Positions 1-8,512 of a DNA stretch of 64,000 bases are shown here, piece by piece. The notes under the pieces are model-generated. The model was given only the letters and a program-made list of their open reading frames with translations. It was not told the DNA's origin and ran no database searches. Source of the DNA: JBBQNR01 sp963774075. Its GTDB lineage: Bacteria; Actinomycetota; Thermoleophilia; Solirubrobacterales; JBBDJG01. Location of the stretch: assembly GCA_963774075.1 (NCBI GenBank), contig CAVZDP010000003.1, positions 806,001 to 870,000 of the forward strand. Reading direction: 5' to 3'. The translations under genes were made by a program, and so were the position numbers. Within the stretch, counting starts at the first letter, position 1; the number at the start of each line of letters is the position of its first letter.

Positions 1-1
1 G

Positions 2-1237
2 GTGACCGTTGCGAACCGGGAGCCCACGGCAAGCCTCACGATCTCTCCAGCGGCTCCCAAGACGCTCGAAGAGGTCACGTTCACCTCGACCTCGACCGAC
101 CCGGAGGGACCGATCGGGACGCACGCCTGGGACCTCGACAACGACGGCTCATACGACGACGCCTTCGACGCCACGGCGAAGCACAGCTTCGCGACGTCCG
201 GCTCCTTCACGGTCAAGCTCCGCGTCGTGGACGCCGACGGCGCCGAGGTCGCGACGACCAGAACCTTCACGGTCGCGAACAGGCCGCCGGCCGCCACGTT
301 CACGCAGTCGCCCCCGTTCCCGCGCGCATTCGAGACCGTCACCTTCACCTCGACGGCGGGCGACGTCGACGGGACGGTCGCGAGCCAGGCTTGGGACACC
401 GACAACGACGGCAGCTTCGATGACGGCACCGGTCCGAGAGTGACGCGGAGGTTCACCGAGTCGAAGAGCCACACGGTGCGCCTGCGCGTTGTCGACAACA
501 AGGGCGCCGAGACGATCGGCGTCCAGACCGTCATCGTCGGCAACAGGGCGCCGACAGCCTCCTTCAGCTTCCTGCCCGTCGAGCCCAGGGAGGGAGAGGT
601 GGTCAGCTTCTTCTCGACGGCGAGCGATCCGGACTCTCCGATCGCGAGCCAGCGCTGGGACCTCAATGGCGACGGCAGCTTCGACGACGCCCAGGGCGCG
701 AGCGCGGCACGGGCCTTCGCCGCCGGCAGCTACACCGTCAGCCTGCTCGTGACCGACAGCGAGGGCGAGTCCTCGTCCTTCTCCGCGACCTTTCGGGTGC
801 TCCCACCCGCCCCGGCGGCGGTGTCGGCCGTGGCGTCAGGCCCACGGCTTCTGAGCCCCTTCCCGATCGTGCGCATCACGGGGACGATTCGTGGCTCGAG
901 GACCCGGCTGCGCCGGCTGACCGTCGCGGCTCCGCCGGGCTCGACGGTCGTCATCCGCTGCCGTGGAAGGAGCTGTCCGTTTGGACGTCAGAGTAGGGTC
1001 ATAAAGTCTGCTGCACGCGCCAAGGGCACGCGGCCGGCCACGCAGGCCGTGCTGCGGGTTCGCCGCTTCGAGCGCCGCAGCCTGCGCGCCGGAACGTTGA
1101 TCCGCGTGTTCGTGACCAAGCCAGGCACTATCGGCAAATACACACGCTTCCAAACAAGAAACCGCAAGCCCCCGTCACGCACCGACCGCTGTCTGATGCC
1201 CGGCAGCCGAAAGGCAATCGATTGTCCGCCCTCATGA
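2..1237 (+). CDS. PKD-repeat surface protein, 5'-truncated by the window edge
   Basis: The frame is open from the first base, so the true start lies outside the window; 411 residues are visible. Three PKD-type beta-sandwich repeats of about 85-90 residues follow each other (roughly 3-92, 93-178, 179-266), each with an acidic WD-x-(D/N)-x-DGS-(Y/F)-DD motif that may bind calcium. The last ~140 residues form a basic module with a Cys-x4-Cys pair (CRGRSC), repeated Arg-rich strands and a CLMPG...CPPS end. PKD repeats usually mediate extracellular protein or carbohydrate contacts, so a secreted or cell-surface role is likely, but the signal peptide is not visible. The stop overlaps the next ATG (ATGA), indicating co-transcription. 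Confidence 0.75.
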   Translation: MTVANREPTASLTISPAAPKTLEEVTFTSTSTDPEGPIGTHAWDLDNDGSYDDAFDATAKHSFATSGSFTVKLRVVDADGAEVATTRTFTVANRPPAATFTQSPPFPRAFETVTFTSTAGDVDGTVASQAWDTDNDGSFDDGTGPRVTRRFTESKSHTVRLRVVDNKGAETIGVQTVIVGNRAPTASFSFLPVEPREGEVVSFFSTASDPDSPIASQRWDLNGDGSFDDAQGASAARAFAAGSYTVSLLVTDSEGESSSFSATFRVLPPAPAAVSAVASGPRLLSPFPIVRITGTIRGSRTRLRRLTVAAPPGSTVVIRCRGRSCPFGRQSRVIKSAARAKGTRPATQAVLRVRRFERRSLRAGTLIRVFVTKPGTIGKYTRFQTRNRKPPSRTDRCLMPGSRKAIDCPPS

Positions 1238-1710
1238 GGACGAGGCAGCTCCTGCTGGTGATCCCACTCGCGGGACTGCTCGGCGTGGTGGCAGCCCTGT
1301 CGCTCTACTACGTCGCGGACCGCTCGAGCTCGAGGCTGCCCTCCTTCCAAGAGGAGCTCGCGAAGCGAAACTCGGCACGCTCGGTCGCGAACCACAGCCC
1401 GACGACGAACGCGGGTGAGCGGCGAGCGAAGCTTCTGGAGCGCAGACGCGTCCGCCGCGCCCGCATCCGCCAGGCCAGGGCGCGCGCCGCCGCGGCGAGG
1501 GCGGCGGTGGCCGCCGCCGCGGGCACGTCGGAGGCCAGCGCTTCGCCCTCGACGACCGACGCGGCGACGGACTTTCAGACGAGCCAGCAGCAGACGCCGA
1601 CGCTGTCGGCGCCGCCCCCCGCCCCCTCGCCCGCAACGGCCCCCGCGCCCAAGCGGCGTAGTGGCAGTGGCGGCGGTGGTGGCGGTGGAAGCTTCGACGA
1701 CTCGGGCTGA
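1234..1710 (+). CDS. small membrane-anchored Ala/Arg-rich protein
   Basis: 158 residues starting at the ATG that overlaps the preceding TGA; a TTG at 1222 is an alternative start. Residues 6-28 are a single hydrophobic segment after an MRTRQ start, so this is a membrane anchor or uncleaved signal. Residues ~65-105 are an Arg/Ala-rich, probably helical stretch. The C-terminus is low complexity: Ser/Thr/Pro-rich, then a glycine run ending in SFDDSG. I recognise no family. The 4-base overlap with the PKD protein suggests the two act together at the cell surface, but nothing in the sequence shows a catalytic role. Confidence 0.55.
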   Translation: MRTRQLLLVIPLAGLLGVVAALSLYYVADRSSSRLPSFQEELAKRNSARSVANHSPTTNAGERRAKLLERRRVRRARIRQARARAAAARAAVAAAAGTSEASASPSTTDAATDFQTSQQQTPTLSAPPPAPSPATAPAPKRRSGSGGGGGGGSFDDSG

Positions 1711-1751
1711 GCTTCTTCAAGACGCCCGCGCCAGGCGTCGATATACCAAGG

Positions 1752-2831
1752 ATGGCGTTCGGCTCCTTCGACTGGGAAACCGTTGGGCCCAGGCGGGAGG
1801 AGCGCTTGCTCGCCGGCAAGGTGGCGGGCGCGCTCTGGCTGACGGTACTGCCCATGGTCCTGCTCAGCCTGTTCCTGCCCGGCTCACCCGCGGGACGGCT
1901 CGAGTTGATGATCGCGATGGTCCTGCCGGCCCTCGTTTGGGGTCTGCTGTGCCTCTTCTACATCAACTGGGGCGACGTGAGCACGCCGCTCTTCTTCCAC
2001 GTGCCGGCGACGCTTGCCCTTCCGTTCATCGCGACGCTGATCGCCCTCACGGGCGGCCAGCATTCGCCGTTCGACTTCACGCTGTTGATGCTGGTCGCAT
2101 TCTGCTCCTACTTCTTCTCGCCACTGGCAGCGGTGTTCTACCTGGTGAGCTCGCTGGTCGTACTCGGCTTCCCGCTCATCTACGTCGACGACGCTCTCGG
2201 GTCCGAGCTGCCATCGCGGGTGCTGGTGGCGACCTTCGTCTTCGCCGCAGTCGGCGGAGTGATCATGGTCGGCAAGCACCAGCTCCTCGCGCTTCGCGAC
2301 GAGGCGCAGGAGCTCTCGCTGCGCGACTCACTCACCGGACTGGCCAACCGCCGCGCGCTCACCGACCTGCTCGCGTCGATCGAAGGCGGCACTCGCCAGA
2401 GCGACTCTGTCGGCCTGCTCCTGATCGACATCGACGACTTCAAGGAGGCGAACACGCGCCACGGGCTGCCCGCAGGGGACCGTGTCCTGGTCGCCGTAGC
2501 GGACGCTCTTCGTGCCCTCTCTCGCGAGGATGACATGGTGGTGAGACTCGGAGGCGACGAGTTTGCGATCGTGTGCCGCCAGCTCGAACAGGCCGGGATG
2601 CGAACGCTCGCCGAGCGCGCGCTTCGTCGTATCCAACGTGCCTGCGATGGGCTCGAGCTGCCTGGGCTTGAAATGACGGCGAGCGCGAGCTGGGCCATCT
2701 TCCCGGAGGACGCCGAATCCATCCACCAGCTCGTGACCGTGGCCGACCTGGCCCTGCGAGCCGCAAAGGCGGAGGGCAAGAACCGTTTCCACGCGCCGAT
2801 CCGGGGCCTGCCCGAGCTCGTCGCGCAGTAG
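1752..2831 (+). CDS. membrane diguanylate cyclase (GGDEF protein)
   Basis: 359 residues. Residues ~24-175 contain about six hydrophobic segments forming a membrane sensor region of no family I can name. A GGDEF domain covers ~185-350: the active-site motif GGDEF is at 267-271, preceded five residues earlier by R258-E-D-D261, the RxxD product-inhibition (I-site) motif. The metal-binding strand reads DIDDF (226-230). An intact A-site and I-site imply an active, feedback-inhibited synthase making cyclic di-GMP from two GTP. No EAL domain follows. The ATG lies 41 bases after the preceding stop. Its position next to surface protein genes suggests control of surface or extracellular matrix functions, which is inference. 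Confidence 0.88.
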   Translation: MAFGSFDWETVGPRREERLLAGKVAGALWLTVLPMVLLSLFLPGSPAGRLELMIAMVLPALVWGLLCLFYINWGDVSTPLFFHVPATLALPFIATLIALTGGQHSPFDFTLLMLVAFCSYFFSPLAAVFYLVSSLVVLGFPLIYVDDALGSELPSRVLVATFVFAAVGGVIMVGKHQLLALRDEAQELSLRDSLTGLANRRALTDLLASIEGGTRQSDSVGLLLIDIDDFKEANTRHGLPAGDRVLVAVADALRALSREDDMVVRLGGDEFAIVCRQLEQAGMRTLAERALRRIQRACDGLELPGLEMTASASWAIFPEDAESIHQLVTVADLALRAAKAEGKNRFHAPIRGLPELVAQ

Positions 2832-2948
2832 CTCCAGCCGAGACCTGGTCACGTAGGCCACTAGCTATCGTTTGTTCGGTGAGCCGCCTGCAGGGCAGCC
2901 CGACTTGCCTCTGAGACAACTTTTAGCTGGCGCGGCCAAACTGGGACT

Positions 2949-3620
2949 GTGCAGATCCTCGTAGTCGACGACGAGCAGGCCGTGCGCGATTCGCTGGAGC
3001 GAGCGCTGCGCCTCGAGCGCTACGACGTCAAGCTCGCCGCCGATGGCCGGGAGGCGCTGGAGGAGGTCGGGCGCCAGCCGCCGGACGCGATCGTGCTCGA
3101 TCTGATGATGCCGCAGGTGGACGGCCTCGAGGTCTGCCGACGCCTGCGCGCCGCGGGCGACCGCACGCCGATCCTGATCGCTACTGCGCGCGACGCAGTC
3201 GCCGATCGTGTGGAGGGCCTCGATGCTGGAGCGGACGACTACATCGTGAAGCCGTTCGCGCTCGACGAGCTCCAGGCCAGGCTCCGCGCGCTACTGCGCC
3301 GCTCCGGCGCCGGGGCCGGCACGGGGACCCTGCGGTTCGCGGACCTCGAGCTCGACCCGAACGCGTACGAGGCGCGGCGCGGCGACCGCGTCGTCGACCT
3401 CACCCGTACGGAGTTCCTCCTGCTCGAGCTGTTCATGCTGCATCCACGGCAGGTGCTGACACGGTCGATCATCTTCGAGCGAGTATGGGGGTACGACTTC
3501 GGTCCCACCTCCAACTCTCTGACCGTGTACATCGGGTACCTGCGCCGGAAGCTGGAGTCCGGCGACGAGCCGCGCCTCCTCCACACCGTGCGCGGCGTCG
3601 GGTACGTGCTGCGCGACTGA
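2949..3620 (+). CDS. OmpR-family response regulator (MprA/PrrA-like)
   Basis: 223 residues from a GTG start (VQILVVDDE). The N-terminal receiver domain has the acidic pair D7-D8, phosphorylation site D51 (VLDLMMP), switch T79 and invariant K101 (VKPFA). A winged-helix DNA-binding domain occupies ~125-223 (LTRTEFLLLELF, then the wing ending RGVGYVLRD). The TGA stop overlaps by one base the ATG of the downstream histidine kinase, so the pair is translationally coupled and almost certainly cognate. The target regulon cannot be read from sequence. Confidence 0.93.
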   Translation: MQILVVDDEQAVRDSLERALRLERYDVKLAADGREALEEVGRQPPDAIVLDLMMPQVDGLEVCRRLRAAGDRTPILIATARDAVADRVEGLDAGADDYIVKPFALDELQARLRALLRRSGAGAGTGTLRFADLELDPNAYEARRGDRVVDLTRTEFLLLELFMLHPRQVLTRSIIFERVWGYDFGPTSNSLTVYIGYLRRKLESGDEPRLLHTVRGVGYVLRD

Positions 3621-5041
3621 TGCTTGGCGCCGGCCGCATCCGCCGGCAGCTCGCGCGGACGACGTTCCGCCGCCGCCTGATACTGCTGTCTGCGGCGGCC
3701 GTCGCGGCGGCCGTCGTGCTGGCGTCCGGCATCGCGTACCTGGTCGTGCGGGCGGAGCTGCGCGGCCAGGTGGACGAGCAGCTTCAGGATCTCGTGGAGG
3801 ACATCGTGCTGCCCAGCGGCGCGCCGGGCTCGGGCGGGCGAGTGGTGATCTTGCCGCCGGACCCGCTCGGGCGAACCACCGGGTACGCGCAGGTCGTGCA
3901 GCCGGACGGCTCGGTGCTCCGCCCTCCGGGCAGGACGGTGGACATTCCGATCGACTCGCGCACGCTCGACGCGGCCAGGGGCGAGCGCGGGGCTTTCTTC
4001 AGCGACGAAAGGGTGGCCGACGTCCACGTGCGCGTCTTCACGACGCCGCTCGAATCCGGTGGAGCGGTCCAGGCGGTGCGCCCGCTCGACCAGGTCGACC
4101 GCACGCTGCGCAGGCTGGCGCTGGCGCTGGTCGCGATCAGCCTCGGCGGCATTGCGCTCGCCATCTGGCTCGGCCGCCTGGTGGCGACGGCGGCGCTGCG
4201 GCCGGTGGTCCAGCTCACCGATGCGGCGGAGGACGTCGCACGCACCCGCGACTTGAGCCGCCGCATGGAGACGTCCGGCCTCGACGAGCTGAGCCGCCTC
4301 GGGGCCAGTTTCAACACCATGCTCGAGGCGCTCCAAGAATCCCAGAAGGCGCAGCGCCAGCTCGTGGCGGACGCGTCCCACGAGCTGCGCACGCCTCTGA
4401 CGAGCCTGCGCACGAACGTCGAGGTCCTCGGCGACGCGCACCTGCTGACGCGTGAGGACCGGGAGCGGCTGCTGCGAGACGTCGTCGCGCAGCTCGAGGA
4501 GCTGACGGTGCTCGTGACCGACCTCGTCGATCTCGCGCGGGGCGCGGAGCCGGAGCTTGCGACCGAGGACGTCCGCCTCGACCTGCTGGTGAAGGAGGCT
4601 GTCGAACGCGCTCGTCGCCATTCGCCGGACAAGGACTTCGAGACAGATCTCGAGCCCTGCCTCGTGCAGGGAGTGCCGGCCCGCCTCGACCGCGCGGTCA
4701 GCAACCTGCTCGACAACGCGGCCAAGTGGAGTCCGCCCGGAGGTCGCATCGAAGTCCGGCTACGGGGAGGCGAGCTGACGGTGCGCGATCACGGCCCGGG
4801 TGTGGACGAGGCCGACCTCCCTTTCGTGTTCGACCGCTTCTACCGTGCCCCGACCGCTCGGAAGCTGCCAGGATCGGGGCTGGGGCTGGCGATCGTGCGC
4901 AGGGTCGCGGAGTTGCACGGGGGAGAGGTTTCGGCGGAATCTCCCATCGAGGGCGGGTCCGTTTTCAGGCTCCAGATACCCACTCTCGACGGCGCGCCGG
5001 TGGCGGCCGCATTGACCCTCGACGACGCCGAGCGGATGTAA
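3620..5041 (+). CDS. HAMP-containing sensor histidine kinase
   Basis: 473 residues from the ATG overlapping the regulator stop (TGATG). Two transmembrane segments (~20-44 and ~165-186) enclose an extracytoplasmic sensor loop. A HAMP linker (~187-245) leads into a HisKA domain with the phospho-accepting H254 in SHELRTPLTSL. The HATPase_c domain shows the N box (N362-LLDN-AAK), G1 box (DHGPG at 390-394) and G2 box (GSGLGLAIV at 418-426). All catalytic motifs are intact. It should phosphorylate the regulator encoded immediately upstream. Resemblance to MprB/BaeS-type envelope sensors is general and the stimulus is unknown. Confidence 0.93.
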   Translation: MLGAGRIRRQLARTTFRRRLILLSAAAVAAAVVLASGIAYLVVRAELRGQVDEQLQDLVEDIVLPSGAPGSGGRVVILPPDPLGRTTGYAQVVQPDGSVLRPPGRTVDIPIDSRTLDAARGERGAFFSDERVADVHVRVFTTPLESGGAVQAVRPLDQVDRTLRRLALALVAISLGGIALAIWLGRLVATAALRPVVQLTDAAEDVARTRDLSRRMETSGLDELSRLGASFNTMLEALQESQKAQRQLVADASHELRTPLTSLRTNVEVLGDAHLLTREDRERLLRDVVAQLEELTVLVTDLVDLARGAEPELATEDVRLDLLVKEAVERARRHSPDKDFETDLEPCLVQGVPARLDRAVSNLLDNAAKWSPPGGRIEVRLRGGELTVRDHGPGVDEADLPFVFDRFYRAPTARKLPGSGLGLAIVRRVAELHGGEVSAESPIEGGSVFRLQIPTLDGAPVAAALTLDDAERM

Positions 5042-5222
5042 GAGCAGTCGCGAACGCAGCCACCGGCCGCTGTTTCCATTGCTAAAGTCGAGCCACGCCC
5101 TGCCGGTGGTTGTGCCCACCGACTGCTCGGATGGGTCTCGCATCTCCAGCCGCCTGGGGGTGCCTCCAGCGGGAAGCCTCTGGGGAAGCCTCTGCGGTCG
5201 ACGCCGACACGACGACTCTCCC

Positions 5223-5993
5223 GTGCAATCACGCGAAAGACGCACCCTCGAAGACCGCCGTCTGCTCATGCGCTACCGCGAGACGGGCGACGCCGCCGCG
5301 CGCGAGGAGCTCGTAAAGCGATTCCTCCCGCTCGCGCGCCAACTCGCGCGGCGCTACCAGCGCACCAACGAGCCCCTCGACGACCTCTTGCAGGTGGCGA
5401 GCGTGGGGCTCGTGAAGGCGATCGACCGCTTCGACCCCGAGCGGGGGACCGCGTTCTCCACCTTCGCCGTGCCCACGATCCTCGGGGAGCTGAAGCGCTA
5501 CTTTCGGGATGCCGGCTGGGCCGTGCACGTGCCGCGGGGGATGCAGGAGCGGGCGATGCGCCTGGAGCAGGCTGTCGACGCTCTGCACCGCCAGCTCGGG
5601 CGCTCGCCGTCCACGCGCGAGGTCGCGGCCGAGCTCGGGCAGTCCGAGGAGGAGGTGCTCGAGGCGCTCGAGGCGCAGAGCGCGTACGACGCCGTCTCGC
5701 TGGAGCAGCAGCGCTCCTCCGACGACTCCGACGGTGGCGACACGTACGCGGACATGCTCGCGACCGAGGAGACGAGCTACGAGCTCGTGGAGTACGAGGC
5801 CACGATCGAGCCGGCGCTCAAGGCCCTGCCCGAGCGCGACCGGATGATCCTTCACCTGCGCTTCTCGCAGGACATGACGCAGTCGGAGATCGCCGAGCGC
5901 ATAGGCGTCTCGCAGATGCACGTCAGCCGCCTGATCAGGCAGGCGCTCGGGCGGCTGCGCGAGGTCGCCAAGGCGGCCGAGCCGGAGGACTGA
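5223..5993 (+). CDS. SigB/SigF/SigG-type alternative sigma factor
   Basis: 256 residues if started at GTG 5223 (VQSRERRTLEDRRLL); an ATG at 5268 is also possible. Domains run in order: sigma region 2 (~15-100; DDLLQVASVGLVKAIDRFD and FSTFAVPTILGELKRYFRD are highly diagnostic), region 3 (~105-160) and region 4 with its helix-turn-helix (~200-250; MTQSEIAERIGVSQMHVSRLIR). This is the general-stress/sporulation sigma class normally controlled by an RsbW-type anti-sigma kinase, but no rsbV/rsbW gene is in view. The 180 bases upstream carry no clear gene. Confidence 0.92.
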   Translation: MQSRERRTLEDRRLLMRYRETGDAAAREELVKRFLPLARQLARRYQRTNEPLDDLLQVASVGLVKAIDRFDPERGTAFSTFAVPTILGELKRYFRDAGWAVHVPRGMQERAMRLEQAVDALHRQLGRSPSTREVAAELGQSEEEVLEALEAQSAYDAVSLEQQRSSDDSDGGDTYADMLATEETSYELVEYEATIEPALKALPERDRMILHLRFSQDMTQSEIAERIGVSQMHVSRLIRQALGRLREVAKAAEPED

Positions 5994-6015
5994 TCGGGGC
6001 CAGCTCGTTCGGCTC

Positions 6016-6735
6016 GTGACCGGGGACTCGCTCGAGACGGTTGCCGCGGAGGTGGAGTCGTGCCGGCGCTGCCCGCGCCTGGTCGCCTGGCGCGAGGCCG
6101 TCGCCGATGACCCGCCGCGACGCTTCCAGGGCGAGACCTACTGGGCCCGCCCGGTGGCGGGTTTCGGGGATCCGCGCGCGAGGGTTGTCGTCGTCGGTCT
6201 CGCACCCGCGGCCCACGGCGGCAACCGAACGGGCAGGGTCTTCACCGGTGATCGCTCCGGTGACTGGCTGTTCGCTGCCCTCTTCCGGGCAGGGTTCGCG
6301 AACCAGCCTCTTTCGACGAGCCGCGATGACGGGCTGAGGCTGCGCGACGCATACGTCACGGCGGTCGTGCGCTGCGCGCCACCCGCCAACAAGCCACAAC
6401 CGAGCGAGCGCGACAACTGCCTTTCCTACCTCGTCCGCGAGCTGGAGCTGCTGCGGCGGGCAAGGGTGATCGTCGCGCTCGGGAGCTTCGCGTGGGACGG
6501 CGCGCTGAGGGCCCTTCGGGAGCTCGGCGTCGACGTGCCGCAACCGCGCCCCCGCTTCGGACACGGGGTCGAGGTCGAGGTCGGTCGCTTGACGTTGGTC
6601 GGCTGCTTTCACCCGAGCCAGCAGAACACGTTCACCGGCAAGCTCACCGAGGAGATGATGGACGCGGTGCTACTGCGAGCGCGCGCGCTCCGCGAACGCG
6701 CGCAGGGTCGTTCGGATACGCTCGGCCGCGCATGA
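6016..6735 (+). CDS. type-5 uracil-DNA glycosylase (UdgB-like)
   Basis: 239 residues from a GTG start. Motif 1, GLAPAAHGGNRTGR (61-74), and motif 3, HPSQQNTFTG (199-208), are the family 5 signatures; family 5 typically lacks the polar catalytic residue of motif 1 seen in other families. Four cysteines (C16, C19, C120, C135) are spaced like the 4Fe-4S cluster ligands of family 4/5 enzymes. It removes uracil, and in characterised homologues hypoxanthine or other deaminated bases, from DNA as the first step of base excision repair. The stop overlaps the next ATG (ATGA), so it is co-translated with a metallo-beta-lactamase-fold protein. Confidence 0.9.
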   Translation: MTGDSLETVAAEVESCRRCPRLVAWREAVADDPPRRFQGETYWARPVAGFGDPRARVVVVGLAPAAHGGNRTGRVFTGDRSGDWLFAALFRAGFANQPLSTSRDDGLRLRDAYVTAVVRCAPPANKPQPSERDNCLSYLVRELELLRRARVIVALGSFAWDGALRALRELGVDVPQPRPRFGHGVEVEVGRLTLVGCFHPSQQNTFTGKLTEEMMDAVLLRARALRERAQGRSDTLGRA

Positions 6736-7412
6736 AGGAGATCGCCACCGGCCTCCATCTGCTGGGCGGCCTCCCGCCCGCGGCCTTCAACGTGTACCTG
6801 GTCAGGTTCGGAGGAGAGACCGTGCTCGTGGACACCTCGACGCGGCACGCGCGCCGGCGCATCTTGCGCCAGCTACCGGACGGGCTCGACGCGATCCTGA
6901 TCACGCACGCTCACGTCGACCACGCGGGCGCGATGCACCAGGTCGCACAGGCCACCGGCGCGCCGGTATGGGGAAGCGAGGAGGACTCCGATGCGCTCGA
7001 GGGCAGAGCGCCGGTCCCGCTGCCGGAGAAGTACCGCAACCACCCCGCGAACCGCCTCGGCGCAGGCTGGTGGAAGGAGCACCACCCGGTTGCGCGGCGG
7101 CTGCGCGTGGGCGACCGTGTCGGCGACTTCGAGGTGACCGCGTTCCCCGGTCACACGCCGGGGATGATCGGGCTCTGGCGCGAGTCCGACAGGACCGTGA
7201 TCTGCGCCGACACGATGCGAAGCGTGAATCTGTACACCGGCATCCCGCAGCTGGGCGAGATGCCTCGCGCCTTCACTTCAGACGTCTCCGAGGCGCGCCG
7301 CAGCATTCGCAAGCTGGCGGCGCTCGAGCCGTCGACGGTCTGCTTCGGCCACGGGCGCCCTCTCACTCGCAATGCGGCGGCGAAGATCGCCGACTTCGCC
7401 GCAAAGCTGTAG
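6732..7412 (+). CDS. metallo-beta-lactamase-fold hydrolase
   Basis: 226 residues from the ATG overlapping the glycosylase stop. The metal-binding motif is HAHVDH (H59, H61, D63, H64), followed by a GHTPG motif and a late FGHGRPL histidine, completing a binuclear zinc site. The size and the compact fold without an accessory domain match general MBL-fold hydrolases of the glyoxalase-II-like group. The substrate cannot be deduced. Coupling to a DNA-repair gene is suggestive only, because the fold also includes nucleases but this protein lacks the beta-CASP domain. Confidence 0.8.
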   Translation: MKEIATGLHLLGGLPPAAFNVYLVRFGGETVLVDTSTRHARRRILRQLPDGLDAILITHAHVDHAGAMHQVAQATGAPVWGSEEDSDALEGRAPVPLPEKYRNHPANRLGAGWWKEHHPVARRLRVGDRVGDFEVTAFPGHTPGMIGLWRESDRTVICADTMRSVNLYTGIPQLGEMPRAFTSDVSEARRSIRKLAALEPSTVCFGHGRPLTRNAAAKIADFAAKL

Positions 7413-7437
7413 CCCGCAGCGGCTCGCCACGGCGGTC

Positions 7438-8115
7438 TCAGATGCTGTGCGTCTGACCCGGCTCGAGCACGACCACCTTCGAGCTCGTCTTGGACTCCAC
7501 GTCCGCCTTGAACTCCTGGGCGTCCGTCTCGATCGGCGGAAAGGTTCCGTAGTGACAGGGAATGACCACCCCGGCCCCGATCAGATCGGCGGCGACGACC
7601 GCGTCATGGCGGTCCATCGTGTAGTGGCCGCCGATCGGAACCAGCGCCACGTCCACCGGAGTCCGCTGCGCGATCAGCCGCAGGTCCCCGAACAGGCACG
7701 TGTCACCCAGGTGATAGACGGTCGTGCCGCCGACGTTGACGACCAGGCCGCTCGCGTAGGTGACGGTGCCGTCCGGCGCCTCGGAGCTGTGGAGGGCCTG
7801 CACGAGCTTGACCCATCCCCAGTCGAACTCGACGGTGCCGCCGAGGTTGGGATCGGAGACGTTCTCCACCCCCTGCTTGCCGAGCCACTTCGCGGTCTCG
7901 ATCAAGGCGACGCAGGCGGCGCCGGTGCGCTTGGCGATGTCGGCGGCGTCCAGCACGTGGTCGACGTGCGCGTGCGTGAGGAGGATGTGCGTCGGCTCGA
8001 GCTCGGCGGGCTTGGCAGCCGCCTTGGGGTTCGCCGACAGGAAGGGATCGATCAGGATGCGGGTCGTTCCGTCGGTGAGCTCGAAGCACGCGTGCCCGAG
8101 GAATCGGATGTCCAC
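7438..8115 (-). CDS. UPF0173-family metal-dependent hydrolase
   Basis: 225 residues from a GTG start preceded by a good AGGAGG ribosome-binding site. The N-terminus (MDIRFLGHACFEL) and HAHVDH metal motif (H48, H50, D52, H53), plus later GGHYTMD and PCHYGTFP motifs, are typical of the UPF0173/YtkL family of short MBL-fold enzymes. Family members are predicted metal-dependent hydrolases whose physiological substrate is unknown. It converges on the preceding plus-strand MBL gene with a 25-base gap; the two are different subfamilies rather than a recent duplication. Confidence 0.87.
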   Translation of the reverse strand: MDIRFLGHACFELTDGTTRILIDPFLSANPKAAAKPAELEPTHILLTHAHVDHVLDAADIAKRTGAACVALIETAKWLGKQGVENVSDPNLGGTVEFDWGWVKLVQALHSSEAPDGTVTYASGLVVNVGGTTVYHLGDTCLFGDLRLIAQRTPVDVALVPIGGHYTMDRHDAVVAADLIGAGVVIPCHYGTFPPIETDAQEFKADVESKTSSKVVVLEPGQTHSI

Positions 8116-8169
8116 CTGGAGGGCCTCCTTGGCAGTCGGGGGTTTCGGTGAGCTGGTGGGCTCCGCAGC

Positions 8170-8493
8170 CTAGATGTCCTCGAGCTCGCGTGCCAGCTCC
8201 CAGCCGACGGCGACGCCGACCATCATCGCGATCCGCGCCTCCTCGGCCAGCAGCGTGCGCACGACGGCCAGCCGCTCCTCGGGGTCCGCAACCGCGGCGG
8301 CGTTTCCAACCTGCTCCTCGTACGCCGAGTCGAACCAGCCGCCCTCCGCGAGCGCACCCGCGAGAATCCGCTGGAGCTGGGGCGCGGCGCGCGCGACGCG
8401 GCGCTCGGCCTCCTGGAAGCGGCCGGGCTCGAGCAGCGCCTCGACCGCTCGCTCGAGCTGCTCGTCCGAGAATGGTCCGGTCGAGCTTTCCAT
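8170..8493 (-). CDS. conserved-looking small hypothetical protein
   Basis: 107 residues from the ATG at 8493. It is acidic, cysteine-free and predicted almost wholly helical (DEQLERAVEALLEPGRFQEAERRVAR), with a mildly hydrophobic helix near residues 85-100 (IAMMVGVAVGWELA). I do not recognise a family. It is divergent from selD, with only 19 bases between the two start codons, so the two share an upstream region. It may be co-transcribed with the UPF0173 gene downstream on the same strand. No signal peptide or catalytic motif is visible. Confidence 0.6.
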   Translation of the reverse strand: MESSTGPFSDEQLERAVEALLEPGRFQEAERRVARAAPQLQRILAGALAEGGWFDSAYEEQVGNAAAVADPEERLAVVRTLLAEEARIAMMVGVAVGWELARELEDI

Positions 8494-8512
8494 GGCGGCG
8501 ATAATACGCGCG

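Noticed and set aside
5042..5222. Riboswitch upstream of the sigma factor gene
   Set aside because: Several GC-rich repeats (such as GAAGCCTCTG twice) are present, but I could not fit a known riboswitch consensus.
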